A stretch of DNA of 64,000 nucleotides, taken from NCBI GenBank assembly GCA_035535055.1, contig DATLQT010000044.1, positions 62,001 to 126,000 on the forward strand, written 5' to 3'. Position 1 is the stretch's first letter. Every line of letters begins with the position of its first letter. Of this stretch, positions 8,975-17,400 are shown piece by piece. The translations under genes were made by a program, and so were the position numbers. The notes under the pieces are model-generated. The model was not told the origin of the DNA. It worked only from the letters and a program-made list of their open reading frames with translations, and ran no database searches. Source of the stretch: UBA6019 sp035535055 (GTDB taxonomy: Bacteria > Chloroflexota > Dormibacteria > Dormibacterales > Dormibacteraceae).

Positions 8975-9886
8975 GGCCGAAATGAGCGGGGCCACCCCCT
9001 CCATCAGGAGGGCCAGGCCCTCGTCGTCGTCGAGCAGGAAGTGCTGGGCGTGCCAGCGGTCGAGGCCCAGCTCCACGTATGGCCGCAGCTGCTCGGCGAT
9101 CTCCGACGGGGTGCCGACCAGCCAGGTCTGCCGGGCGGCCTCCACCACCGCCTCGGGCTCGAGGCCGCGGTAGCGCGGGATCATCTCGCGCATCGCCGCC
9201 GCCCGCTGGAGGATCTCCTTCGAGTCCCGGCCGATGAGGTAGGCGGTCTGGAACGAGCGGCGGATGGACTTCGGATCACGGCCGGCCAGCTCGCACTGGC
9301 GGGCCAGGACCTCGACTTTGCGGCGATAGTCCTCGAGGTCGGGTTTGCCGCCGAGGCCCCACTCGGCCGCCTCGCGGGCGGCCAGCGGCAGCGTCCGCTT
9401 CTCCCCACCCCCGCCGATCAGGAGGGGGATGCTGCCGCGGACTGGCTTGGGGTTGGACTTCTCCCAGGTCTCCCGGATGATCGCGATGCCCGCCTCCAGC
9501 CCGTCCATCCGGTCCTTGAGGGTCGGGAAGGGGAGGTGAAAGGCCTTGTGCTCCGCCTCGTACCAGCCGGCGCCGACCCCGAGCACCAGACGCCCGCCGG
9601 AAAGGATGTCGACCGAGGTCGCCATCCGTGCCAGCAGCGCCGGTGGCCGGAAGGTCATCGGGGAGACGTTGGGGCCGAAGGTGATCCGCTTGGTCCACTC
9701 GGCGCAGAGCGCCAGCGAGACCCAGGTCTCGATGCAGTCGCGCTGGTGCTCGCCCATCACGCTGAAGAAATGGTCGGACCGCCAGAGCGACTCGAAGCCG
9801 AGGTCCTCGGCCTGCCGGCAAAGGTTCCGCCAGCGCTCCCAGTTGAGGCCCTCCTGGCCCTCGATCATGATTCCTAGGACGGCCAT
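8972..9886 (-). CDS. LLM-class F420-dependent oxidoreductase
   Basis: Luciferase-like monooxygenase (TIM-barrel) of the F420-using branch, 304 residues. Visible family motifs are LCRQAEDLGFESLWRSDHFF near the N-terminus, ITFGPNVSPMTFRPPALLA, and SGGRLVLGVGAGWYEAEH. Such proteins reduce or oxidise varied substrates with F420 or FMN; the substrate is unknown. Its presence agrees with the F420 biosynthesis operon at 32.6-36.7 kb. The gene lies between the PHP phosphoesterase gene and the acyl-CoA dehydrogenase gene on the minus strand. Confidence 0.85.
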   Translation of the reverse strand: MAVLGIMIEGQEGLNWERWRNLCRQAEDLGFESLWRSDHFFSVMGEHQRDCIETWVSLALCAEWTKRITFGPNVSPMTFRPPALLARMATSVDILSGGRLVLGVGAGWYEAEHKAFHLPFPTLKDRMDGLEAGIAIIRETWEKSNPKPVRGSIPLLIGGGGEKRTLPLAAREAAEWGLGGKPDLEDYRRKVEVLARQCELAGRDPKSIRRSFQTAYLIGRDSKEILQRAAAMREMIPRYRGLEPEAVVEAARQTWLVGTPSEIAEQLRPYVELGLDRWHAQHFLLDDDEGLALLMEGVAPLISA

Positions 9887-9892
9887 GAATCT

Positions 9893-10903
9893 CTAGCGTA
9901 AAGCCGCGAGCAGGTCGGGCAGCTCGAGGCAGTTGAGCAGGCGGTCGGGGCCGATGCCCGCCTGGCGCGCCATCCAGGCGCCCGCGTCCACGTAGGCGAA
10001 CTGGTCCGGCGCGTGGGCGTCCGAATCCAGCGAAAGCATGCAGCCGCAATCGGCGGCAAGCCGCGCCAGCTCCGGCGAGAGGTCCATCCGGGCGGGGTCG
10101 GTGTCGATCTCGAGCGCGGTGTGGCTCTTGGCAGCCTGCCGGAACACCGCCTCGAAATCGTAGGTCGCGCCGGGGCGCCGGCCGAGCATCCGGCCGGTCG
10201 GGTGACCGACGATGTCGGCGTGCGGGTTGGAGACGGCCCGCAGCATCCGCTCGGTCATCGCCGCGGGCTCCATCTTGAGCTTGATGTGGGGCGAGATGAC
10301 GACCGCCTCGAGCTCGGCGAGCACCTCGTCGGGTAGGTCGAGCGAGCCGTCCTCGAGTATGTCGCACTCGATCCCGCGGAGGATCCGGAAGCCGGGCAGC
10401 TGCTCCATCGCCCACCGGATCTCGGCGGCCTGGGCGGCGAGCCGCTCGGGGCCGAGGCCGTTGACGATGGTCATCCGCGGAGAGTGGTCGGTGATGGCGA
10501 GGTAGGAGTAGCCGCGCGCCTGCGCCGCCCTTGCCATCTCCAGGACCGTCGAGCCGCCATCCGACCAGTCGGTGTGGGAGTGGAGGTCGCCCTTCAGGAG
10601 GGCGGCGTTGACGCCGGCCTCGAGAGGAATCGCCACCGGATCGCCGACCGCCTCCCGGAGCTCTTCGGCGTAGGCGCTGGTCCCCGTGTCGAGGAGCTCG
10701 GCGAGGACTTTGGCGATACCCGACCCGATGCCGGGGATCGACTCCAACCTGCCTTCGGAGCGGAGCTGCACCAGGTCCGGCTTGAGCCGGTTGAGCGTCG
10801 CCGCGGCGTTGCCATAGGCCCTCGCGCGAAACGCCTGCTCGGGGTCGTGACGCAGGCGGTAGGCGATCTCGGCGAGGACGGCGGCGGCCTCCTCGGCCGT
10901 CAC
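9893..10903 (-). CDS. HhH-PHP phosphoesterase (PolX C-terminal-like, no polymerase core)
   Basis: 336 residues: an N-terminal helical and helix-hairpin-helix region (about 1-90, with LESIPGIGSGIAKVLAELL) followed by a PHP domain starting at KGDLHSHTDWSDGG. Metal-ligand motifs DLHSHTDWSDG, ITDHSP, ISPHIK and NPHADIVGHPTG are all present, and DSDAHAPDQF closes the site. The arrangement equals the ends of bacterial PolX without its nucleotidyltransferase core. Likely a metal-dependent phosphoesterase or nuclease. The GTG start at 10903 overlaps the methyltransferase stop by four bases, so the longer in-frame extension is not used. Confidence 0.8.
   Translation of the reverse strand: MTAEEAAAVLAEIAYRLRHDPEQAFRARAYGNAAATLNRLKPDLVQLRSEGRLESIPGIGSGIAKVLAELLDTGTSAYAEELREAVGDPVAIPLEAGVNAALLKGDLHSHTDWSDGGSTVLEMARAAQARGYSYLAITDHSPRMTIVNGLGPERLAAQAAEIRWAMEQLPGFRILRGIECDILEDGSLDLPDEVLAELEAVVISPHIKLKMEPAAMTERMLRAVSNPHADIVGHPTGRMLGRRPGATYDFEAVFRQAAKSHTALEIDTDPARMDLSPELARLAADCGCMLSLDSDAHAPDQFAYVDAGAWMARQAGIGPDRLLNCLELPDLLAALR
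9895..9900 (-). promoter_or_regulatory. -10 hexamer of F420-type oxidoreductase gene
   Basis: TACGCT on the minus strand, eight bases before the ATG at 9886; it lies over the last codons of the PHP gene. Confidence 0.45.
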
Positions 10904-11613
10904 ACCGTTCTCAAGAGGAGCTCGTGAGGCGGGTCGAGAGGCCCGAAAAAGGCTTCCAGTCCGGGGTCGTGGGGCAGGACCTCGACCTCGGCCGCGTCGA
11001 AGCTCAGAAGCCGCCAGCCGTGGGAGGCGAACCAGCCCGGTTGGCGGGGGCTGATGAGGGCCAGCGTCCCTCCCGCCCGGGTGCAGCGCTCGAGCTCGGT
11101 GAAGGGCGCACCCTCGGGTCCGAGCGCCGCGCAGGAGACGGTCAGGTCGGCCCATCCGTTGGGGACCGGGACGTCGTCGGCGGTCGCCTCCAGCACCGCC
11201 ACCGCCGGCACCCGCTCTTCCAGCATCTCGCGCAGCGGTTCCACCGGCTCGGTGGCGATCAGCATCCGCGCGCGCCCAGCCAGGTTTGCCGTCAGCCGCC
11301 CGCTGCCGGCCCCGACCTCGAGGACCCGAACGCCGTCGGCGGGCAGAGCCGCCAGCAGGGCCGGGTGGATCGGCTCGACCTGACTCAGCTGGTCCCAGAG
11401 CTGCGGCCGAAGATGGTAGACGAGCTCCCAGAAGAGCGAACGGACGAATCGGGTCCCCGCGTCGGGGTCACCCTGCTCATAAAGGCGCCGCTCATCGCGC
11501 GGCATCCGCGTCACCCCGGCCCGGATGACCTCCGGCGGGAGGCGCTCGAGATCCGCCCGGCCGAACTCGCGGGCGCCGGGCGGAGCGCTCTCCACCAGAT
11601 CGGAATACGTCAC
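10900..11613 (-). CDS. SAM-dependent methyltransferase
   Basis: Class I methyltransferase of 237 residues. The SAM-binding motif VLEVGAGSGRLTANLAG lies near the middle, followed by an acidic TEPVEPL and a motif IV-like segment ADLTVSCAALG. The N-terminal third (about 90 residues) shows no familiar domain. The substrate is unknown. It is transcribed away from the pterin operon with only 14 bases between the two starts, and is coupled to the downstream PHP gene by a four-base overlap. The GTG start at 11613 is preferred because it is the first in frame. Confidence 0.8.
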   Translation of the reverse strand: MTYSDLVESAPPGAREFGRADLERLPPEVIRAGVTRMPRDERRLYEQGDPDAGTRFVRSLFWELVYHLRPQLWDQLSQVEPIHPALLAALPADGVRVLEVGAGSGRLTANLAGRARMLIATEPVEPLREMLEERVPAVAVLEATADDVPVPNGWADLTVSCAALGPEGAPFTELERCTRAGGTLALISPRQPGWFASHGWRLLSFDAAEVEVLPHDPGLEAFFGPLDPPHELLLRTV

Positions 11614-11627
11614 GGCAAGGTAGAATT

Positions 11628-12092
11628 ATGGACAGTCAAATGCTCAAGATCCGCCCGCGGGGGGAGATAGCGGCGGGCCTGGGCTCGGCGGCCTCCCTCC
11701 TCATCACCAGGCGGTCGACCTTCGCGGCCGCGCATGTGCTCCGCCGCCCCGACTGGAGCGATCGCCGCAACCGGGAGGTCTTCGGCGCCTGTGCCGGTGA
11801 GCACGGCCACAACTATGTGCTCGAGGTGTCGGTCAGCGGAACCCTCGACCCCGCCACCGGGATGGTGATCAACCTGAAAACTCTCGACCAGGTCATCCGC
11901 CAGTCGGTCATCGACCACGTCGACCACCACCACCTGAACCATGACGTCCTCTTCCTCGACGGGGTGATCCCCACCGCCGAGAACCTGGCCCTCGCCTTCT
12001 GGGAGCAGCTCGAAGCCAACCTGGAGGGCGCACGCCTCGAACGGCTGAGGTTGGTCGAGTCCGAGAACAACTCGGTGGAGGTGTCGCGCTGA
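11628..12092 (+). CDS. 6-pyruvoyltetrahydropterin synthase / QueD family protein
   Basis: Converts 7,8-dihydroneopterin triphosphate to 6-pyruvoyltetrahydropterin, or to carboxytetrahydropterin in QueD enzymes. The metal and catalytic signature [17 protein letters not shown] is present, with the N-terminal zinc histidine in FAAAHVL and the VDHHHLNHD segment. The C-x3-HGH spacing is the one common in QueD, but no queC or queE is near. Instead folE, a GT4 glycosyltransferase and a short-chain reductase follow in one overlapped operon, which suggests tetrahydropterin synthesis. A second ATG at 11640 is an alternative start. The sequence TAGAAT at 11621-11626 may be the -10 box. Confidence 0.85.
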   Translation: MDSQMLKIRPRGEIAAGLGSAASLLITRRSTFAAAHVLRRPDWSDRRNREVFGACAGEHGHNYVLEVSVSGTLDPATGMVINLKTLDQVIRQSVIDHVDHHHLNHDVLFLDGVIPTAENLALAFWEQLEANLEGARLERLRLVESENNSVEVSR

Positions 12093-12670
12093 GCATCTAC
12101 CGCCCGCGCTTCGACCCCGACGAGCTGCCCGCGATCGTCGCCCGGCTGCTCGAGGAGCTGGGCGAGGACGTCAGCCGCGAGGGCCTGGTCGACTCTCCGC
12201 GGCGGGTCGCCGAGTCGCTCCGCTTCCTGACCGACGGCTACGGCCTCGACCCGGCGGAGATCGTCGGCGACGCCCTCTTCAAGGAGGACTACGACGACCT
12301 GGTCCTTGTCCGCGACATCAACTTCTTCTCGCTCTGCGAGCACCACCTCCTTCCTTTCTTCGGCCGGGCCCAGGTCGCCTACCTGCCCAAGGGAAGGGTC
12401 GTCGGACTCAGCAAGGTGCCTCGGATCGTGGACGCCTTCGCGCACCGGCTGCAGCTTCAGGAGCGGCTGACGCGTCAGATCGCGGAGGCGCTCAATGAGG
12501 TGCTGGAGCCCGGGGGCGTGGCGGTGCTGATCGAGGCCCGCCACCTCTGCATGGAGATGCGCGGCGTCGAGAAGCACGAGGCGGAGACGGTCACCTCCTG
12601 CATGCTGGGCGCCTTCCACGACGACAGGGCCACCCGCGCGGAGTTTTTGGGCCTCGTCGGGAAACGGTGA
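12089..12670 (+). CDS. folE: GTP cyclohydrolase I, CTG start
   Basis: Converts GTP to 7,8-dihydroneopterin triphosphate, the first step in folate and biopterin synthesis. The active site and zinc motifs are intact: [13 protein letters not shown] (zinc Cys and His), [25 protein letters not shown], and [10 protein letters not shown] with the second zinc cysteine. The conserved [11 protein letters not shown] segment near the N-terminus requires a start well before the first GTG at 12416. No ATG, GTG or TTG occurs in frame between 12062 and 12415; CTG at 12089 overlaps the upstream TGA as CTGA and gives 193 residues, a normal length. It supplies the substrate of the preceding gene product. Confidence 0.93.
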   Translation: MSIYRPRFDPDELPAIVARLLEELGEDVSREGLVDSPRRVAESLRFLTDGYGLDPAEIVGDALFKEDYDDLVLVRDINFFSLCEHHLLPFFGRAQVAYLPKGRVVGLSKVPRIVDAFAHRLQLQERLTRQIAEALNEVLEPGGVAVLIEARHLCMEMRGVEKHEAETVTSCMLGAFHDDRATRAEFLGLVGKR

Positions 12671-13677
12671 GGATCGCGGTCGTCGCCTCGCTGGTGACGC
12701 CGCTGCTCCCGGTCCAGGCCGGCGGAGCCCAGGCCTTCCTGGTCGATCTCGCCCGAGGGCTGGCCGGGCGCGGTCATTCCGTGCAGCTCTACTGCGCCGA
12801 GGGATCCGAGGTCGCCGGCGTCGAACTGGTCGAGATCCCGGTCGAGGCCGGAGTCGGGCGGGCGCTGGTGATGCCCGGCGGCGCCCCTGCCGGGGAGGTG
12901 CCCGAGCTCCGGCGTGGGTTCGAGAGCCTCTTCACCGAACTCCGCCGGCGCGGTGCGGACGTGGTCAGCCAGCATGCCTTCGACGCCGAGGCGCTCGAGC
13001 TGGCGGCGGGCCTGCCCGTGCTGCACACGCTCCACCTGCCCCCGATCGTGCCGGCGGTGGTCGCGGCGGCACGCGCGTGCCGGGAGCCGCTGGCGACCGT
13101 GTCGGCCGCCATGCGGCGCGCGTGGTCGGCGGCCGGGGTGGAGACGCGAGTGCTCCCCGACGGCGTACCCGACTGGGAGCCGGAGCCAGGCCCGGTGGCG
13201 AGGGTGGCGCTGCTGGCGGGCCGCATCTCGCCCGAGAAGGGGATCGAGGACGGGGTCGCCGCCGCCCGCCTGGCGGGCCTTCGGCCGCTGGTCGTGGGGG
13301 GCGATTACGACCGCGCCTACCGGGAGAGCCTGGAGGACATTGAGGTCCGCCCGCCGCTGCCGCGCGCCGAGCTCTGGCGGCTGATGGCGGCCTCGGCGGT
13401 GACGGTGCTGCCGGCCAGGTGGGAGGAGCCGTTCGGGTTGGTCGCCGCCGAGGCCCAGGTCGCCGGCTGCCCGGTCGCCGCCTACGCCCGGGGAGCGCTT
13501 GCGGAGGTGGTCCGCGACGGCGAAGGCGGTTTTTTGGCCCGGGCCAACGACGTCGCCGACCTCGCCCGGGCGATCGGCGACTGCCTCTGCCTCGACCGAG
13601 CCGGCGTCCGTGCCCAGGCGCGGCCGCGGCTTTTGCTCGAGGGCTCGCTGGACGCCTACGAGGAGGCTCTGCGCTGA
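12667..13677 (+). CDS. GT4-family glycosyltransferase, putative pterin glycosyltransferase
   Basis: Retaining GT-B glycosyltransferase of 336 residues. The N-terminal domain has the [21 protein letters not shown] acceptor-side motif, and the C-terminal domain has [15 protein letters not shown] and the GT4 donor signature [19 protein letters not shown] (E-x7-E). GT4 enzymes include the cyanobacterial tetrahydrobiopterin glucosyltransferase. The GTG start overlaps the folE stop (GTGA) and the gene's own stop overlaps the reductase start, so it is embedded in the pterin operon. I infer that it glycosylates a tetrahydropterin; a sugar or lipid acceptor unrelated to pterins cannot be excluded. Confidence 0.8.
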   Translation: MRIAVVASLVTPLLPVQAGGAQAFLVDLARGLAGRGHSVQLYCAEGSEVAGVELVEIPVEAGVGRALVMPGGAPAGEVPELRRGFESLFTELRRRGADVVSQHAFDAEALELAAGLPVLHTLHLPPIVPAVVAAARACREPLATVSAAMRRAWSAAGVETRVLPDGVPDWEPEPGPVARVALLAGRISPEKGIEDGVAAARLAGLRPLVVGGDYDRAYRESLEDIEVRPPLPRAELWRLMAASAVTVLPARWEEPFGLVAAEAQVAGCPVAAYARGALAEVVRDGEGGFLARANDVADLARAIGDCLCLDRAGVRAQARPRLLLEGSLDAYEEALR

Positions 13678-14291
13678 GGCCTCTCGCCGTCGTCACCGGC
13701 GCCTCGGGCGGCCTCGGCCAGGCGATCGCCGCCGACCTCGAGGGCCGCGGCTACGAGGTCGTCGGGCTCAGCCGCTCGACCGGCGTCGACGCGGCCGACG
13801 AGGAACAGGTGAGGGGCGCCTTCGCGCGCCTCCACCGGCTCGATGCGCTGGTGAACAACGCCGGGCTGCTGGTCAAGCGGCCGCTGGCCGAGCTGACCGC
13901 CGAAGAATGGGACGCCCAGCTGGCCGGCGGCCTCCGGTCGGCCTTTCTCTGCGGGCGCGAGGCCTTCCGCCGGATGGGCGCGGGCGGCTCGGTTGTCAAC
14001 ATCTCCAGCCTCTCCGGCGTGGCCGGCGCCGAGAAGTTTCCCGGCATGGCCGCCTACGTCGCCGCGAAGTCGGGCCTCGCCGGCCTCACCGAGGCGATGG
14101 CGGTCGAGGGCAGACCGCTCGGCATCCGCGTCAACGCGGTCAGCCCGGGCGCCATCGACACCCCGATGCTGAAGATCTCGGGCGTCTTAGGACCTATCCT
14201 CGACCCAGCCGCCGTGGCGCGGATCGTTGGCTGGTTGGCCTCGCCGGAGTCGGCGCCGTTGAGCGGCGCCAACCTCCGGATCGACCCCTGA
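13674..14291 (+). CDS. short-chain dehydrogenase/reductase, putative sepiapterin-type reductase, CTG start
   Basis: NAD(P)-binding reductase of 205 residues. It has the TGASGGLGQAI cofactor motif, NNAGLL, the serine of NISSLSG, the catalytic YVAAK and the NAVSPGAIDTPM segment. The cofactor motif begins only nine residues after CTG 13674, which overlaps the glycosyltransferase stop as CTGA; the next GTG in frame would delete the Rossmann motif, and upstream starts would overlap the neighbour by more than 200 bases. In animals and some bacteria an enzyme of this superfamily (sepiapterin reductase) completes tetrahydrobiopterin; that assignment here rests on gene context only. Confidence 0.82.
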   Translation: MRPLAVVTGASGGLGQAIAADLEGRGYEVVGLSRSTGVDAADEEQVRGAFARLHRLDALVNNAGLLVKRPLAELTAEEWDAQLAGGLRSAFLCGREAFRRMGAGGSVVNISSLSGVAGAEKFPGMAAYVAAKSGLAGLTEAMAVEGRPLGIRVNAVSPGAIDTPMLKISGVLGPILDPAAVARIVGWLASPESAPLSGANLRIDP

Positions 14292-14298
14292 CGGGGTG

Positions 14299-14760
14299 CT
14301 AGGCCGCTCGCTCGAAGCGCTGCATCAGGCGCTGGACGATGGCACCGCCGATGGCGGTCCCGGCCGCCTGAGCGAGGCGCAGGGCGATCTTCTGGGCGTT
14401 GCTCGAGGGCGGTTCCTCTCCGCCCTGGCGGTCGCCGACGTAGACGCGCATCGGTGGCACCTGCCGGCGGACGCCTTCCTCGACGGTGCGGCGAAGGCTG
14501 ATGACCCGCTCCCACCAGCGAGTCGGGATGACGCGCTCGATGCGCTCGCGGGTCGAGGCTGGCCGCGTCATGCGGTAAACGATGAAGGCACCGATCCCCA
14601 CGACGGCGATACCGGCGCCGACGCCGGCCGCGATCAGCGCCAGCCGCTTGCCGCGACGGACCGCCACCTCTCCCCGCTCGCGGAGGGTGACGATCTTGCC
14701 CTCGATCTCGTCCCGGGTCTCGGCTATCTGCCTGGTGATCTCATCTGACGAAGCGCCCAA
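14299..14760 (-). CDS. DUF3618 single-pass membrane protein
   Basis: 153 residues starting with the DUF3618 signature SSDEITRQIAETRDEIEGKI, a soluble N-terminal helix, then one transmembrane segment (about 40-65) and a basic C-terminal region. Actinobacteria often encode DUF3618 proteins beside DUF1469 membrane proteins, as here, and the pair is commonly thought to act at the cell envelope; the function is not established. The TTG start has an AGGAG sequence upstream and overlaps the end of the DUF1469 gene by 37 bases, so the two are one transcription unit. Confidence 0.8.
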   Translation of the reverse strand: MGASSDEITRQIAETRDEIEGKIVTLRERGEVAVRRGKRLALIAAGVGAGIAVVGIGAFIVYRMTRPASTRERIERVIPTRWWERVISLRRTVEEGVRRQVPPMRVYVGDRQGGEEPPSSNAQKIALRLAQAAGTAIGGAIVQRLMQRFERAA

Positions 14761-15107
14761 TCTCTTGTCTCCTTGAGGCTGCTAACAGTCCGCTCGGGAA
14801 TGCCGATCCGCAGCTTGGACCGGCCGAACAAGGCCAGCCCGGCCGCGACCAGCAGGTAGACCACCACCCAGATCAGCGCGGCCAGCCAGTGAGGCTCGAC
14901 AGCCACCACGACCAGGACCGGGATACCGACCAGGAGCGCCAGCAGCGCCAGCACGCCGGCGACGGCGAAGGAGCCGGCGGCGATGGCGTTGGTGAGCGCC
15001 ATCTCCTTGAGCTCCTGTTTGGCCAGCTCGATCTCAAGGTGGACAAGCTTTTCGGCCTCGTCCACGATCCCCGCGGCGAGGTCCGGCGTGCTTTCGGTTG
15101 TGGCCAT
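14724..15107 (-). CDS. phage holin family protein (DUF1469)
   Basis: 127 residues with an amphipathic N-terminal helix rich in Glu and Lys (VDEAEKLVHLEIELAKQEL) and two close hydrophobic segments (about 42-67 and 73-92), the pattern of the DUF1469 putative actinobacterial holin-X family. Despite the family name these are chromosomal envelope proteins. It is the first gene of a two-gene unit with the DUF3618 protein and is divergent from the ArsR-led inositol operon; the ArsR operator lies in the shared 85-base gap and may affect it too. Confidence 0.78.
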   Translation of the reverse strand: MATTESTPDLAAGIVDEAEKLVHLEIELAKQELKEMALTNAIAAGSFAVAGVLALLALLVGIPVLVVVAVEPHWLAALIWVVVYLLVAAGLALFGRSKLRIGIPERTVSSLKETRDWALRQMRSPGR

Positions 15108-15149
15108 CTGACTATCAAGAAATCATACAGCCAACTTCAGGCGCGACAC

Positions 15150-15194
15150 ATAAGGGATCTTTTATGCTTTAACATCGCATAAAGATCTGTTTAT
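15150..15194. promoter_or_regulatory. palindromic operator of the ArsR regulator
   Basis: The AT-rich gap between the divergent membrane-protein and ArsR genes holds an inverted repeat: GATCTTTTATGC (15156-15167) and GCATAAAGATC (15177-15187) separated by nine bases, with outer ATAA (15150) and TTAT (15191) extending it up to the arsR start codon. It is the one clearly AT-rich palindrome in the region and is placed to block transcription. It probably binds the adjacent ArsR protein and autoregulates the inositol operon; this is an inference. Confidence 0.65.
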
Positions 15195-15525
15195 GTTTCT
15201 TCCTGGACAGCAGGGTGACCTGCCAGCCTTCTTCACCGCCCTGGCCAACGTGACCAGGCTGCGCATCGTCGAGCACCTGCTCACGGTCCGGGAAGAGACG
15301 GTGAACGAGCTCGCGCTGGCGCTCCGGATCAGCCAGCCGCGGGTCTCCTGGCATCTGCGGATGCTGGAGCTGGGCGGCGTCGTGCGCACCCGGCGAGACG
15401 GGCGTCTCACCTACTGCTCGGTCGATCTGGAAACCGTTCGCCGGCGGCTTACCGGCTTCGAATCACTGCTTGAACCACGAGCCGGCGCGCCTGCTAGCAA
15501 TCTTCGGAGGGAGGTCTCGTCATGA
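15193..15525 (+). CDS. ArsR-family transcriptional regulator
   Basis: Winged-helix repressor of 110 residues. It begins with a helix [18 protein letters not shown], then the DNA-recognition helix region [23 protein letters not shown] and the wing [13 protein letters not shown], typical of ArsR/SmtB proteins. No cysteine metal-site motif such as ELCVCDL is seen in the recognition helix, so it may sense something other than a soft metal. Its gene overlaps the inositol-phosphate synthase gene by ATGA and starts inside a palindrome, consistent with autoregulation and control of inositol synthesis. Confidence 0.88.
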   Translation: MFLPGQQGDLPAFFTALANVTRLRIVEHLLTVREETVNELALALRISQPRVSWHLRMLELGGVVRTRRDGRLTYCSVDLETVRRRLTGFESLLEPRAGAPASNLRREVSS

Positions 15526-16643
15526 GAAACGGCAACGGGAAGGTGAAGGTCGCGATCGTCGGCGTGGGCAACTGCGCGTCGTCGCTGATCCAGGGCGTCC
15601 AGTTCTACCAGGATGCCGTCGAGAACGAGTTCGTCCCCGGCCTGATGCACGTCAACCTGGGCGGCTACCACGTCCGCGACATCGAGTTCGTCGCCGCCTT
15701 CGACGTCGACAAGACCAAGGTGGGCAAGGACCTCTCGGAGGCGATCTGGCAGGGCCAGAACAACACCGTCAAGTTCGCCGATGTCCCCAACCTTGGGGTG
15801 AAGGTCGAACGCGGCATGACCCACGACGGCATCGGCAAATACCTCGAGCCCCTGATCGAGAAGGCGCCCGGTTCCACCAGCGACGTGGTCCAGATCCTCA
15901 AGGACACCCACGCCGACGTGCTCGTCAACTACCTGCCGGTGGGCTCCGAGGAGGCGACCAAGTGGTACGTCGAGCAGGCGCTCAACGCGGGCGTCGCCTT
16001 CGTCAACTGCATCCCGGTCTTCATCGCCCGCGAGGATTACTGGCAGCGTCGCTTCGAGAAGGCGGGTCTTCCGATCATCGGCGACGACATCAAGTCGCAG
16101 GTCGGCGCGACCATCATCCACCGCACCCTGGCGCACCTCTTCCGCGAGCGCGGCGTCCGCCTCGAGCGCACCTACCAACTGAACTTCGGCGGCAACACCG
16201 ACTTCCTCAACATGCTGGAGCGCGACCGGCTGATGTCGAAGAAGATCTCCAAGACGCGCTCGGTGACCTCGCAGCTCGACTATGCGATCGGTGACGACAA
16301 CGTCCACATCGGGCCCTCGGACCACGTTCCCTGGCTCGACGACCGTAAGTGGGCCTACATTCGACTCGAGGGCCGCAGCTTTGGCGATGTGCCGCTCAAC
16401 GTCGAGCTGAAGCTCGAGGTGCACGACTCGCCCAACTCGGCGGGCATCGTCATCGACGCCGTCCGCTGCTGCAAGCTGGCGCTCGACAACGGCCTCAGCG
16501 GTGCGCTGGAGGGGCCCAGCTCCTACTTCATGAAGTCGCCCCCGATCCAGTACCCGGATGACGATTGCCACCGCTTCACCGAGGAGTTCATCGCGAACAA
16601 TCCCCGCAAAGTGGTGAAGCCGCAGCAGGCGACGGCCGAGTAG
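15522..16643 (+). CDS. ino1: myo-inositol-1-phosphate synthase
   Basis: NAD-dependent enzyme turning glucose 6-phosphate into 1D-myo-inositol 3-phosphate, the precursor of phosphatidylinositol and, in actinobacteria, mycothiol. The 373 residues match the short bacterial type: [15 protein letters not shown] cofactor loop, [26 protein letters not shown], and [14 protein letters not shown] strong ribosome-binding site, GGAGGGAGG, sits at 15506-15514. The gene is coupled to arsR upstream and followed 15 bases later by a CDP-alcohol phosphatidyltransferase gene, so the operon leads from sugar phosphate to inositol lipid. Confidence 0.96.
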   Translation: MRNGNGKVKVAIVGVGNCASSLIQGVQFYQDAVENEFVPGLMHVNLGGYHVRDIEFVAAFDVDKTKVGKDLSEAIWQGQNNTVKFADVPNLGVKVERGMTHDGIGKYLEPLIEKAPGSTSDVVQILKDTHADVLVNYLPVGSEEATKWYVEQALNAGVAFVNCIPVFIAREDYWQRRFEKAGLPIIGDDIKSQVGATIIHRTLAHLFRERGVRLERTYQLNFGGNTDFLNMLERDRLMSKKISKTRSVTSQLDYAIGDDNVHIGPSDHVPWLDDRKWAYIRLEGRSFGDVPLNVELKLEVHDSPNSAGIVIDAVRCCKLALDNGLSGALEGPSSYFMKSPPIQYPDDDCHRFTEEFIANNPRKVVKPQQATAE

Positions 16644-16658
16644 CCGGAACCCACAAGC

Positions 16659-17372
16659 ATGTTCACGCTGCGCTTCCAGCAGTGGGTCCGCCGGCGCGCC
16701 CAGGCCGTCGCGGCGTGGTTGGCGCGGCTGCCGATCACTCCCAACCAGGTGACCGTGGCGGGGATGCTGGTCGTCTTCGTCGCCGCCGTGCTGGTCGCCA
16801 CCGGCCACCTCCTGGCGGCGGGCGTCGTGCTCGCCTTCGGCGGCAGCTTCGACATCCTGGACGGCGCGCTGGCGCGCGTCACCAAGCGCAGCTATCCCTA
16901 CGGGGCCTTCCTCGACTCGACGACCGACCGCTACGCGGAGGCGGCCGTCTACGTCGGCCTGGCCGCCTACTACGTCGGCCAGCCGAACCCGCGGCCGGCG
17001 GTGCTCGGGGTGCTGCTGGCGATGGTCGGCTCCCTGACGGTGAGCTACGTCCGTGCCCGCGCCCAGAGCCTTGGCTTCAAGTGCGACTCGGGGCTCTTCG
17101 CCCGGCCCGAGCGGATCGTGGCCACCATCGTCGGGCTGGTCATCGGGGGTTGGGTGCTGTTCTGGATCATCTGGGCGCTGGCCGCGCTCACCAACCTGAC
17201 CGCACTTCAGCGGGTGGCGGAGGTCTGGCGCCAGGCTCGAGCCCAGCGTCAGCAGGCGGCGACCGCCGTCGCCGCTCCCGCCGAGGCCGCTCCCGCCGAG
17301 GTTGTCCCGCAGACCCCCTCCCGTCGGCCGCGGACGGCCAAGCAGAAGCTGGCTCCCAACCGGCTGAGCTGA
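16659..17372 (+). CDS. CDP-alcohol phosphatidyltransferase, probable phosphatidylinositol-phosphate synthase
   Basis: Integral membrane enzyme joining CDP-diacylglycerol to an alcohol phosphate. The full signature D-x2-D-G-x2-A-R-x8-G-x3-D-x3-D is present as DILDGALARVTKRSYPYGAF followed by LDSTTD, about residues 68-93. Around six hydrophobic segments follow, then a basic, Ala-rich C-terminal tail of about 50 residues. Position directly behind ino1 indicates inositol 3-phosphate as acceptor, giving phosphatidylinositol phosphate, as in mycobacteria. The gene ends 28 bases from the convergent GH57 gene. Confidence 0.88.
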   Translation: MFTLRFQQWVRRRAQAVAAWLARLPITPNQVTVAGMLVVFVAAVLVATGHLLAAGVVLAFGGSFDILDGALARVTKRSYPYGAFLDSTTDRYAEAAVYVGLAAYYVGQPNPRPAVLGVLLAMVGSLTVSYVRARAQSLGFKCDSGLFARPERIVATIVGLVIGGWVLFWIIWALAALTNLTALQRVAEVWRQARAQRQQAATAVAAPAEAAPAEVVPQTPSRRPRTAKQKLAPNRLS

Positions 17373-17400
17373 CCGCCGCCCGGCTGGCGGCAGCGGGGTC

